DNA of 64,000 nt, taken from assembly GCA_026724425.1 (NCBI GenBank), contig JAIUCV010000011.1, positions 11,553,501 through 11,617,500 of the forward strand, in the 5' to 3' direction. Position 1 is the stretch's first letter. Every line of letters starts with the position of its first letter. The translations under genes and the position numbers were made by a program. The DNA comes from Erythrophleum ivorense (Eukaryota; Streptophyta; Magnoliopsida; Fabales; Fabaceae). Shown here one piece after another: positions 1 to 11,452 of the stretch. The notes under the pieces are model-generated. The model worked only from the letters and a program-made list of their open reading frames with translations, did not search any database and was not told the origin of the DNA.

Positions 1-1548
1 TTGGCTCAGATTTTGGGCTATCTTGAAACTCTAACCCATATTTTTAGATGTTCTAATTAACATTAAAATCTTAATTAGCTTCAATCCACTTTACTTTGGG
101 GTTTTCATTAATTAATCAACCGATTCACATTTTAATTTTGATTTTTCGTAGTTCATATTAGCCTTCGTTAGGCCCATGACCTCCTGTAAGTTATTTATTC
201 CACTCTTTAGAGATGATTTGGATTTCCAAATTATAGGATATTACAATATGAAAAATCAAAATAAGTTGATAGTGCACCATGACACTCACCAATTCAATTC
301 CTTGTATTATATTGTCTAGCATAACAGAAATTCACATGCTTAATTCATTATAATGTTAGTTCAACTTAGAGTGTCTTGTTTTCAACTCTCTATGGGAAGG
401 TTAGTTTTATGATAGGCTAAAAAATTTGTTATGATTAATTACTATCATATTAGATATAACTATTTATAATAGTAAATTATAATATAATAAGCTTTACCGT
501 TTAGACTAAAATAAAATATTTAATCCCATTTGTTTTTCTTTTGAATCAGAGTTTAGAGTTAAAAGCTTAAGTCTTTGTTTATTTTACTTTTAATTATATA
601 CTTATCTATAAGACATTTTTATATTTGGTAGTGCCCAATGTGAAATGAGATAAAGTGGCCTTCTATTCTTTATTTCTTTTATTATGGACACAAGCCATTA
701 GTAAAAGAAGGAAAGGTGTAATGTATGACTTTAAGGAAGAAAATTTGAGTTTGTACCCATTTCTTCAACCAAAATTTTTTGAACATTTAGCTTATTTTTA
801 AATGCATTTGTCTCATGATCAAGTTTATAGGTATAAGGCCTTTTTGTAAAATATTTTTATGTAAAATGAGCCTATAATTTTTGTATTTAATATATATCAA
901 ATTAACATATGTTAAACATTTTATTATATATATAACCTTTATTTAAATTATGCCATATTTTTTTATCACTTAATCATTTAAATATATTAAATTTACACAA
1001 TAATTAAAAATTATTTATTGGAAAAAATGGTAGGCCTTTATCATCATTATTCTTTTAATTTCTAATAATAGACATGTCTGACGAATTTTATTGAGCCTCA
1101 CTTTACACTCTTATCTTTTCCTCTAAATCTTAAATTCAATACCTTACCCACCAAAGTCATCGTTCAATAATCCTCCCCTTTGTTTTTCTTCTCTTTCTAA
1201 TGCCCTTCTCTTCGTTCAATCACTGTTTTCTTTTCTGTCTCCTTCTAGTCACAAAAAAACCCAAGGAAGGAGCCTTATTTTTCACCTTCTCCCCTTTACT
1301 ACTTTTTTTTCATTCCTAGCCTCCCTTCTTTGCACCTCCTTACCCACACTATAACTCCGAAGCTTTTTCTTTCCTCCTAGCCCTAATTAGTGTGTGAAAC
1401 CAAAACCATGTTCATCCCAAAGTTCTATGGAATTTCCCCCTTTCAAGCCCAAATCAGTTCCTAATTCCACTTAGAAATTTCTTTCTAAGCTTGAGGATTG
1501 AAGAAGAGGATACACCCAATCGAAGGGGAAATTAGTATAAAATTACTA
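1..1548. other. AT-rich intergenic DNA, no gene seen
   Basis: No reading frame resembling a known protein is visible. Positions about 1090-1480 are unusually rich in C and T on the plus strand, which could be an old LTR or a leader region, but nothing ties it to a gene. Confidence 0.5.
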
Positions 1549-1860
1549 TACAAAAATGAGTTTCATGAATATCATCAAAATTTATGCAATAACAACATTA
1601 AATATTTAGAATTAAAGTAAATGAATTTGTCACATTCTTTTGTAAAAGAAAAAAGAAAAAAAAGAAAAAAAAAAAAGAAAAACTAGCCATCCATGCCAAA
1701 GTCTTTTAATTAAGATTTCAATACAATTTCTCAACCCCACTCATCAACCTCAAAACATTTGCTAAAATAAGAGATAAGGCAGTACATGCCTAACCCAATA
1801 TAAAAAATTTACTAAGATATGATTCTAGTGCTTGCATATATAATGTCACTTTATAATTTG
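1549..1860 (+). repeat. Dispersed repeat, copy 1 (partner at 25358)
   Basis: This stretch aligns by eye with 25358-25618 in the same orientation. Both start with TACAAAAATGAGTTTCATGA, share CCATCCATGCCAAA and CTCAACCCCACTCATCAAC, and continue through a 'GCCTAACCCAATAT' block. Copy 1 contains an extra A/G-rich tract (about 1643-1682). The element type is unknown and no termini or TSD were found. Confidence 0.6.
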
Positions 1861-2224
1861 AAGACTAAAATAAGGTATGCAAATCTAATAAATGATATGT
1901 AAGTAACATTAAGATACATAATTAAAATCTAACATCTAGCCATTGCTTTAGTTGAAGTTTTTTTAAATATGATTTTTTTTTACCTTTCTAGGCTGCTTCC
2001 AAGCTCTATTTTTTAGTAGGTGATGGTGTCTCAATCTTAGAGTTTGGAAAATAAGCTTACAGACACCAAAATATATTTTGTACACCCCAAAATATATTAA
2101 ATTTATAAAACAACTTGAATATATTATTAGAAAATTCAAAAGAATATCCCAATAATATAAGTTTGAAAACTAAACTCAAGTTTCTAGAAAAACTTAGTAC
2201 ATAGAAAGTTCTATCCAAGAGGTA

Positions 2225-3600
2225 TTGTGTTTCAATATACATGTTATTCCATTTCCCAAATCTTGCTCACTATTTCTCTTTTCAACCATATACTTTTTAT
2301 GTAGGTATTTGCACACATTTAAATCTTATGCTCGTAATAAGGCTCGTCTCGAAGGTTCAATTGTAAAAGGTTATTTAGTCGACAAATGCCTTACCTTTAG
2401 CTCTCGTTATTTAAAAAATATGCTAGCCAAATTTAATCAGTCTCCTAGAAATGACAATGAACTCATAAACAATGACAACAAGTCCCTTTTTGATCTAATT
2501 GGGAGGGTAAAGGGGCGTTATGAATCTATTACTTTGCCTAAGGTAGAATTCCATCAATTTTGTATACATGTGTTGCAAAATTGTATATATGTTTTGCCAT
2601 TTATCGAGTAAGTTATCATGTCTTTGCCAATCTTTATGAAAACAATTAGTTAGCAAATATTTCTTAATTATCTATTATAATATAAGGATCACCAGTTGGA
2701 GATTGAAACTTGAACTTCAATTGTTGAAGACTTTCCTAATGGTTTTGTTCACAAGTAGGTTCCTTTGTTAATATATTATACTTTTGTTGAGTAGCATGTG
2801 TTGAGTTATGATCTTTTATCTAAATAAACAATAATAAAGTATGACTAATTTATGCAGGTTTTACAGTTATGAATACAAGGCCAAGCTAACGAAGACCTCA
2901 TTAGTCCAACACTTGGCCTAGCTAAAATAGTGCACTATTTTTCTACTTATTTGGTTAATGGTTTTAGATTCTATACAAGAGATTGTGCCTTAGGGAAGAA
3001 AACTAACAATACTAAGAGTTCTTATGAAGGGGAATGTCTCAGATGCAGGGAAAGAGTATTACAGTGTCTTAGAGGACATATATGAGCTTTCATATATTGG
3101 GAATAAGAAATTATATCTCTTCAAGTGTCATTGGCAGGACATGGGTCACTTAGGAAGAGGATACAAGGTTGATAAGTTCAGGATCACAAGCGTGAATGCT
3201 CGACATTCTTTGGATAAGAATGAGTCATTTGTCTTAGCTTGCCAAGTAGAACAAGTGTTCTACTTGAGAGACATCATTGACAGAGTGGCTAACTATTGTG
3301 AATACAAATCCTCGTAACCTCTTCAACCTTTCAAAGATGGAGAAGGTGAAGAAAGTGGTGAGAATGATGATTTACTTCTTGATGAGGCATATCAATAAGA
3401 TGTAGTCTAATTAAATCCAATTTGGAATGATGATATGAGCATTGACTTTGTAGTCCTTTTGCATCGAGATAATGTTAAACTAGAAATACTATACCATTCA
3501 AGTATACATGATCAAACAAGTAGAAGAAGAAGAAGAAGACTTCCTTGATAATGATAATGTGGATTACATTATAGATACTGAGTGTGATCAATATTAGTGT
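2225..3600 (+). pseudogene. CACTA (En/Spm) TNP2-type transposase relic, DUF4218 + DUF4216 part
   Basis: Two broken plus-strand frames match the C-terminal half of plant CACTA transposase polyproteins. The first (2225-2611) carries, from about 2303, RYLHTFKSYARNKARLEGSI followed by a CLTFSSRYL segment, the hallmark of the DUF4218 region. The stretch about 2940-3320 carries YFVNGFRFYTRDCALG and then YELSYIGNKKLYLFKCHWQD, GRGYKVDKFRITSVN and FVLACQVEQVFYLRD, typical of DUF4216. Frameshifts and stops separate the blocks, and an acidic tail with stops follows to about 3600. The catalytic N-terminal transposase domain is not visible upstream. In intact elements this protein cuts the transposon at its CACTA ends in the nucleus; this copy cannot. 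Family recognition is from motif memory. Confidence 0.8.
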
Positions 3601-3934
3601 TAATTTTGTTGGAAATTTAAAAAATTTACCATTATTGTACAAACATTCCCATTATATGATTGAGTGGTTGGATAGTACATGTCCCCCTCTTATCAAAATA
3701 TTTGAATTTTAGTATATACTTGTGTCATATATGCTTTTTATTGTTTACTTTTATGTTGTCTTATGATGTACCTTAATCATCACTCAATTTTTTTTTTCTG
3801 TGTGCTTGTTATGTATGCAATTTATCATCTACTTTTGTTTGCCATTGATGTTTGTTTGATCACATCATGTTACTTATATTATATTTAGACAAAAGGTAGC
3901 AAATGTTAAATTCTGCACGAGGTAGGCTAAGAGG

Positions 3935-4196
3935 TTAGGGAGGACGAGGCATTGGGCATAGTAATGGCTGAGGTCGACATAATCCCACTTGAGAGGTGAC
4001 ATCATCTAGGCATACACAGAGGAATTTGGAGCTAGCAGGTGCACTCTCACTTGAGCATGCACAAGGGAATTTGGAGCCAAGAGATGCACTCTCACCATTT
4101 TCACTACAAAGGGATGGACAAACCATCTATAATGATTCACCTCCTATACAACAATCATGGGTACCTAGTAGTTCATGTATCACTTCATACAGATAA
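3935..4196 (+). pseudogene. Possible second CACTA reading frame, with a 45-bp direct duplication
   Basis: Downstream of the TNP2 relic, a short plus-strand frame begins with Gly/Arg-rich codons (about 3915-3960) and continues at 3996-4196. Two adjacent 45-bp units (about 4010-4054 and 4055-4099) encode HTQRNLELAGALSLE and HAQGNLEPRDALSPF, an in-frame 15-residue duplication. CACTA elements usually carry a second, Gly/Arg-rich ORF after the transposase, so the position fits, but the identity is inferred from context only. Confidence 0.35.
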
Positions 4197-4224
4197 TACT
4201 TTTTTTGTTACTATATACCAATAA

Positions 4225-5584
4225 CTAATTTATTTGCTTTTTTTCACATGCAATAGCTTCTTGCAGCACTATTAAGAAAGGTAAGGGAAAATATAAGAGT
4301 ATATTAGTAGACATGAAGACAAAATATAGTTTAAATGGAATTGCCTTTGTAAATGGAAAATATAAGTCTATGCATACTTAGGTGTATTGTAAGTCTAGCA
4401 TAAAGGGAATTACCTTTGTAATTGCAACTTATTGATAAAGTTTCTTTAGATTATTTCTACCTAATTCTAGCTTGACTTCAATTAGGGGGGAAAAAAGAAA
4501 CATTTTCCAAAACATTGACGAAACGGATTGAATTCAAATCTATATATTTACAAAATTTTTTCTTATATTTAATTTTAACATTGGAATTTCTTTATAAAAC
4601 TTTACTACATTAACACACCTTAATTTTTCTGGTTTTGTATGTATGATACATTTTGATATTATAAAAAATAGAAAAAATTAAGGTGGAAAGAAAATGGCAT
4701 ATTTGTCTTAGTTGTAGGATCTCAATTATATATTTGCTTACAAGATTTGTTATGTACATACAATTAATATACATAGTACATTATACATAATCCATGCATC
4801 TAGGGCAATCATCAATATTATGGAACAAGATCAAATGCCCAAGAGATCATTGAAACATAGCAAATTTAAATCCTCTACTCCAAGTAAAGTTTAATTGTCT
4901 AGAAATGACTTAATTGCAAAGTCCTTTCTTAAATTTAAAGAACGCATACAACTAAATTTATTTTGACCAAAATACTTTTAAACGATTAAAATAATTGCCT
5001 TTTTAAATTTCATGAATTTTAAAATTATTTAATAAAAACAAAATTATTAACTATACATTCATAAAATAATTTTTTTAAAAAGATACAATCAATTAAAAAA
5101 ATTAAATTATAATATTTAATTTCAATAATAACATGTTATATAAATAATCAGCGTAAACAATATTATGTTTAAAAAAAGATCATAAGAAAATGAATTTATT
5201 ATTTTTAACACAAATAAATAACAATGAAATAATTAGTTTTGAGTTATACATTTTTAATTTCAAAAAATAAATCTCATTGTTTAGAGTTTTTTGATTAAAA
5301 TGAGTTTAGTTGTAAGTTTTCTTTTAATTTAATAGAAGGGTTATATAATTTTTCAAAATAGAGAGAAATAATATCTTATAATTTCACGATATCTTAACAT
5401 AAGATAGATTAACTTACCTTAAAAGATATGTTCTGTGCTTGAGGCTAAATTAGTCACATTTTAAATGTTTCATATTTGGCCAAATAAAAATGTACGGACC
5501 TAATCCCTTAAAATGGACCCTTTTCAAAATTTATATTTAGGCTTAAACTTAGTCTACTATAAGTAATAATTATGGTAGTGCCTA
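4225..5584. other. AT-rich DNA, no gene seen
   Basis: Very AT-rich, with short homopolymer runs and no convincing reading frame. A CACTA terminus for the upstream transposase relic was looked for here and not found. Confidence 0.5.
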
Positions 5585-7288
5585 TGTAACACCATATTTA
5601 TTTAGCCTATCTCATCTCATTTCTACTCATGTCATCTTAAATAATACAAGTTCTTAAAAAAATGACATTAAAATAATAGATTATTTTCGCTTTATGTTAC
5701 AGATAAAAATTTTATTTCGTGTCCTGTGGACCATATAAACTCATCCATATTATTCTCTTATTTAAATACATACATACAACTCAAAATTATCTCCAAATGT
5801 GGCCAACAACTCGAACTCATAGTATATATACACAAAATATTACATAGCTGTCTTGGGTTCTATTGCTAGCTTTTACGTGTTAACTTTGAAAAATTATAAC
5901 TAAATTTAAAAAAATTGAAATTATGTACACTATACCATTCTAGAAAAGTTACAGATATGTACTTTATGTTAAAAATAAGTACAGACCAAAATAGAAGCAT
6001 CTAGCTACTACAAATCGATGGAATAGTACATAGACTCAGTTGGCATATTGGTACTGACATAGAATTTTAAAAATTCATATCTCCCTGTTCAGACATCCAA
6101 TTAGGGTGATCTTAGTGGTTATAGAAAGTTTATCATATCTGTTTTATGTCTATAAAATTTTATGAGTATTGGACACCATTTGTCCCATTAATAATACAGG
6201 AGAAAAAACTAATCATATAAATAGTAACCATATTATAACAGCAAAATTTTGGCAACTTTAAAAATTCATAATTAATTCCAAAAAACTTCAAATAATTTGG
6301 TTTTTAGCTTTTCAAAAATCTTTGGATGAGATTTATATGCATGCCAAATTTTATAAAGAAATTCTTTTATTGGTTCAGATTGTGCTATAGAGTCTCAAAT
6401 TGGTCCATTTATACTTCTTAAAGGGGTCACAAAAGGTCCAAATTTGCTTTCAAGGATTTCATGGCCACTTGAGCGTTGGAAAAGCATCAAAATTGTCTAT
6501 TAAACATGTCTCAAAGGTTTGCAAACCTAGATTTCACAGACTCACTCTCCCACTTCATGGCATACACAAGAACATATAAGCCTTATCTTGCCATTCAATG
6601 TCAAGAATTTGTTATATCATTCACATGGCCTCAATTCTCATATATACATCAAATATCCATGTATTTACACATGTTCAAATGGTTATACAATATATTCATC
6701 GTAGGATTACATCATATGCCATTAAAATGGTTACAAAGTGAACAAAATCACACACTTTCTTGTCAATCTTCCTCCTTCAAGCTTGGTGGCTCTCATTCTT
6801 TGGTTCACTCGGTCCACCTAAACATGTTAGGTAATGGGGAGGAAGGAATGAGATTCTAGGAATCCCAATAGCTCTTCTCCCTTTCAACCATACATAAAAG
6901 ATGCAAATTCAAGTTTAAAAATATATGCATAGGTATCATGAAATGCATACTCATACTTAGAACATTTTTTACATCCAAGAAGTCACATAAAACATATATA
7001 TACTTGCCAAGAAAATGGTTTAGCCTCACCCATTCTTTTTGGGATTTTAGACTTCTCTCACCCATTTTCTTAAAATGATTTTTAACTAAGCCTTACTCTT
7101 TAAAGACTTTTAGTTTTATCTTACCTATTCTTGGGGGCTTTTGTCTCATCCTCACCTTTACTAAAGGACTTTTGGCTTCACCACACTCAAGTAAACTAAA
7201 ATATGTTCATAAAACATCATTCAAGTACATAACAAAGTATCATGATACCATGACATATAGATACATGCTAGAAACATCTTTTATGGCT

Positions 7289-7312
7289 TAAACACACACA
7301 CACACACACACA
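7289..7312. repeat. (AC)n microsatellite
   Basis: An uninterrupted CA dinucleotide run inside the outer LTR of nest 1. At the matching place in sibling LTRs there are only short ACACAC stretches, so this is a local expansion. Confidence 0.9.
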
Positions 7313-10300
7313 TTCAAAGACAAGAACAACACTTAATCATGCTTGAGAGAAAGAAGAGAGAGTTAACTTGGTGCACAACAACACATTTTTTCCTTTGAAA
7401 ATACTTCCTCTACTTTGGCCACACACTCACAAAGATGTGAAACTTGATTTCCTTGACTTAGACACATTATATGAAGCCAATTACACTCTTGGAATAATTT
7501 TCAAAGCTACACATTCATTTTAAAAACTAGATTGTTCTTATGGCTCATTTATGGTTCCATAATGCACCTAATGAAGCAAAACTCATAATTTATGATTTTG
7601 GCTCAATTTTCTCCATCTATCTATAATTTTGGACTCTATTTAAGCCTCTTGGAACTATTATACAATTAATTTAAGGAGCATAACTACATGTTACTTCTTT
7701 AAGTCACAATATGAAACCTATGTTATCATCTCATTCCCTAAGCTTCCTCTCATACTCTTCCATCATATATGATACAAAACCAAGCTTGGAAGAATTTAAA
7801 ACTATCTCTTGGTGCCTCTTCCACTCGTCGAGGCTCTTTTAATGTCTTAGAAGCTCATACAAACTCTTAAACATCTTAATTTATGGTTAGAACTCATTTT
7901 ACAAATCAAGGTGCAACTAAAACCTTAACTTTTCTATCTTATAATTTCATGGTTCTTTCTTTGTTCTCTTTGCATATTCTTATTCTCCACACTCAAATTC
8001 CTAAGATTCATCCTTGGTTTGGTTCAAAATTTAACTCCTCTTGGCTATCCATACATGGGGCAAAATATTCAAGAAGAGGAACAAGGAAGATCAAGCATGA
8101 AAGTAACAAAATACCTTATTTTCCTAGCCTTTCTTGGATGCCCTTTTCTTTGTGTGGATTCTCCTCTCCAAGCTCAAAAATTCTAACTCATTTCATAACA
8201 TTCATACGCTTCACTTCATTTCCATGAGAGCATATGAAAAAGGGACCGAAAATAATGGGTTTATTTGCGTTGCGTCATACTTAAAAATTGCAATCAATGT
8301 CACGTGGGCCATATGAGCTCATGATATTTATTATCATATTTAATTATATCAATAAAACTCATTTTCATCACAAAATCATGCCCACAACTCATGGAAACCA
8401 AAATGGAGCATAAAAAGTAGCTATTTAATTTCGACCAGATTTGGCCTTCTTTCTGACTAAAGTTTGGAAATTCATAACTAAATCTAGCAAAATAGAAATA
8501 ATGCAATCTTGATCATTTTAGGAAGATATGGATGTCTACGTTACACTAAAAATATGTTCAGAGAGCATAACATTCATTACAGAGGACGTTTGACATCCAA
8601 AAAGTTTCAGAGGTCGCTGCTGCTTGGGTTATTATTTCAGATTACTGATACAAACTTCTAAAATTCATAACTAATTCTATAAAAATCTAAATCACACATA
8701 TTTGGTCATTCTGGAAAGCTGCAAATGTTGAATTTATGTTAAAAATAATTATAGAATGAAACAAATATGTTTAGTCATTGGAAATCTATGGAACAATGAC
8801 TGGACTCCTAAGATACTACTGCTACTAACAGCCAACTTAAAAAATGCATAATTCTTTGTTCAGACCTCCAAATGAGGTGATCTTAGTGGTCACAGAAAGC
8901 TTATGACCTCTTATTTATGCCTGTAAAATTTCACAAGCATTGGACACCATTTGCCCATCGGATGACACAGAATACAAATATGCCAATGTGAATAGTGCAC
9001 ATACCAGAAACCATGAAAATTGCCAATTTTGAAAAATCATCAAATATTCTGTAGACCTCCGAAAATTATGATCTTTAGGTTCTCAAAAAGCTCTCAATAA
9101 GACCTAATTTCATGTTAAATTTCAGATCAATACTAACTTATTTGGCCAAAAAGTGACATAGGGTTCTATTATGGTCAAATTTGGCTCCATATGGGGTACC
9201 AAACTTGTTAAATGGCTTTCCCTTGGTCTTGGCACCTTTTAGGCAAGTCTAAAAGTATATTTAAAACTTGTGTGAGCTGCTCAAATGATCTCAAACCTCA
9301 TGCATCTCATTTTGGTTATTCAACTCCCACTTGTACACATATCTATCAAACTTTCAATTCTCATACTTTGGCATTATATACTCAAAACATATGCTAAAGG
9401 TCATAAATCATATTCATACACATAAACATCACATAATAGTGTATTTATACATGTCTCAAAGGTCATGGTACATTTACAACATCATATACTTTGTGAATCA
9501 TCATTATGGATTCAAAAGGAATGAAAGATAGGCCTAGGCTTGTCAATCTCCTTCTTTCATGGTTGTTGGCTCCCTTCACCATAGCTACTTAGTCCACATA
9601 GCATGTTAAAGTATTGGAGAGGAGGGGATGAGATTCAAAGAATCCCAATAGCTCATCTCCCCTTCAATCATACATAATATGTGCAAAGCAAGCTTTATAA
9701 ATGCATGCATGGAGAAAATAAAAGCCATAGACATTTTAAAAGCAACCTTGGCATGTGAGCAACTCATACAAATCATTCAAGAGCTCACCAAGTGTTTGGA
9801 TTGGCCTCACACTTCTCCTCATAGGTTTTGGACTTGCCTCACCTATTTTTGGAGTACTTTGGACTCAACCATATTCTTGGGAGCTCACTTTGCTTTTGGG
9901 AGACTCTTTGCTTTGTCTCCACTAAGTTCAAAGGTTCTTAGCTCATCCTCACCAAAGAGAAGAGTTCTTGGCCTCTCCACACTCAAGTAAACTTATATAA
10001 ATATTATGCACTCATTAGAAAACATAACATGGCATCAAGGATCATAGCATATAAAGGCATGCTAGCATACCTTTCATAACTTGAAAGTACACATACACAC
10101 ATTCTAAAACAAGCTAAACACACATCCATGCATGAGAGAAGGTGGAGAGAGCTACCTTGTACAAATCTACACACTTTTCTCCTTGTATTTCCCTCCTTTG
10201 CCTTGGCTATACACCCACAATTTGGTGGAGATGGTTTCTCTTGACCTAGACATGATTTATGGAAGCCAATTAGGTTCATGGAACAATTTCTAAAGTCACA

Positions 10301-11452
10301 CCACTTGCTTAGACACTAGGTTATCCTATAGACCTCATTATGGTCTATAAAGGCACCTAATGAACTAACACCCCTCAATTAAATTCTAGGCTTCATTCTT
10401 TCTTTTCAAATATGATTCTTGACTCCTTTTAAGTCTCTTAAAGTCATCACACGATTAAAATGAAGAGCCTAAACACATGTTGCTTCTTTAGGTCACATAA
10501 TGGGGTCTATGGCACCAATTCACTTTCTTTGAGTTCTAAATTTTCTCCAAAGCCTCTACTCATCTTCACTCATCACATATGACTCAAGAATGGCTTTAGA
10601 AAAATTTAAAACTCTCCTTAGCTATAGGAACTTGCCTAGGCCGAGACTATGGGGGGAAGAAGAGTTCATGGCCTTTTTGATTTTTCCTTGATGGGAGACA
10701 CATTTGGGAGGCTTCTTAGGGGTCTTAGGAACTCAAATAAACACTCACATATGCTAGGGAATGCATGAATCAAATTAGTTTTTACAATCCCTTTAAAAGC
10801 ACTACACTTTTTCTACTTAGAGTTTATTGATCTTTCTTACAATTTCTTTGCTTTCTTGGATGGGAGGTGCATGTGGGAAGCTCTCTAGGGGTCTTAGGAG
10901 CATGTTTAAACATTCAATTAAGCCTAAGAACATTCATATAAGATCAAATTTGTAAGGGAGCATTTGGATCCCTAATGGTTCCATTTTGTTTCCTAATGCT
11001 CTTTTCTTGATTCTATTAGTTCCTTCTTAATCTTTGCCATCTAAAATCTCTAATCCTTCCATGAATTAGATAGAAAACAACCTCTAAGAATTGGGCTCAT
11101 GGTGGCCAAATTTGTGCAAGAGGAAGAGGGGGGAAGAAACTACCAAGGAATGGAAGTTTTACCTTATTTTCTTGCTTTTCTTTGTTTGCTCTTTGACTTC
11201 TTTGGCCTTCTTGATTTTTGAAATTTCCCCTCTATTCTCCCTTCAAAATAGCCCTCAAAATTTCATAAAAATCATAGAGAAGAAGAGGGAAAAAGAGGAG
11301 AAGAGATTGGTGGAGAGAAAGCATGAAAAACAAGCAAATTTTCATACCTAAAGACTTGAAAATTTCCTCCTTCTTCTCTTCCCTTGGTGTGCCATTCTCC
11401 TTAGATTTCTTCTTTGGTTTGCACGCTGTAGCAAGTCGATTAAGAAGGGCCA

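Noticed and set aside
2057..2242. Short frames of 60-80 codons scattered in the AT-rich DNA (this one and many like it)
   Set aside because: No domain, no splice context and no conservation between repeat copies; expected by chance at this length.
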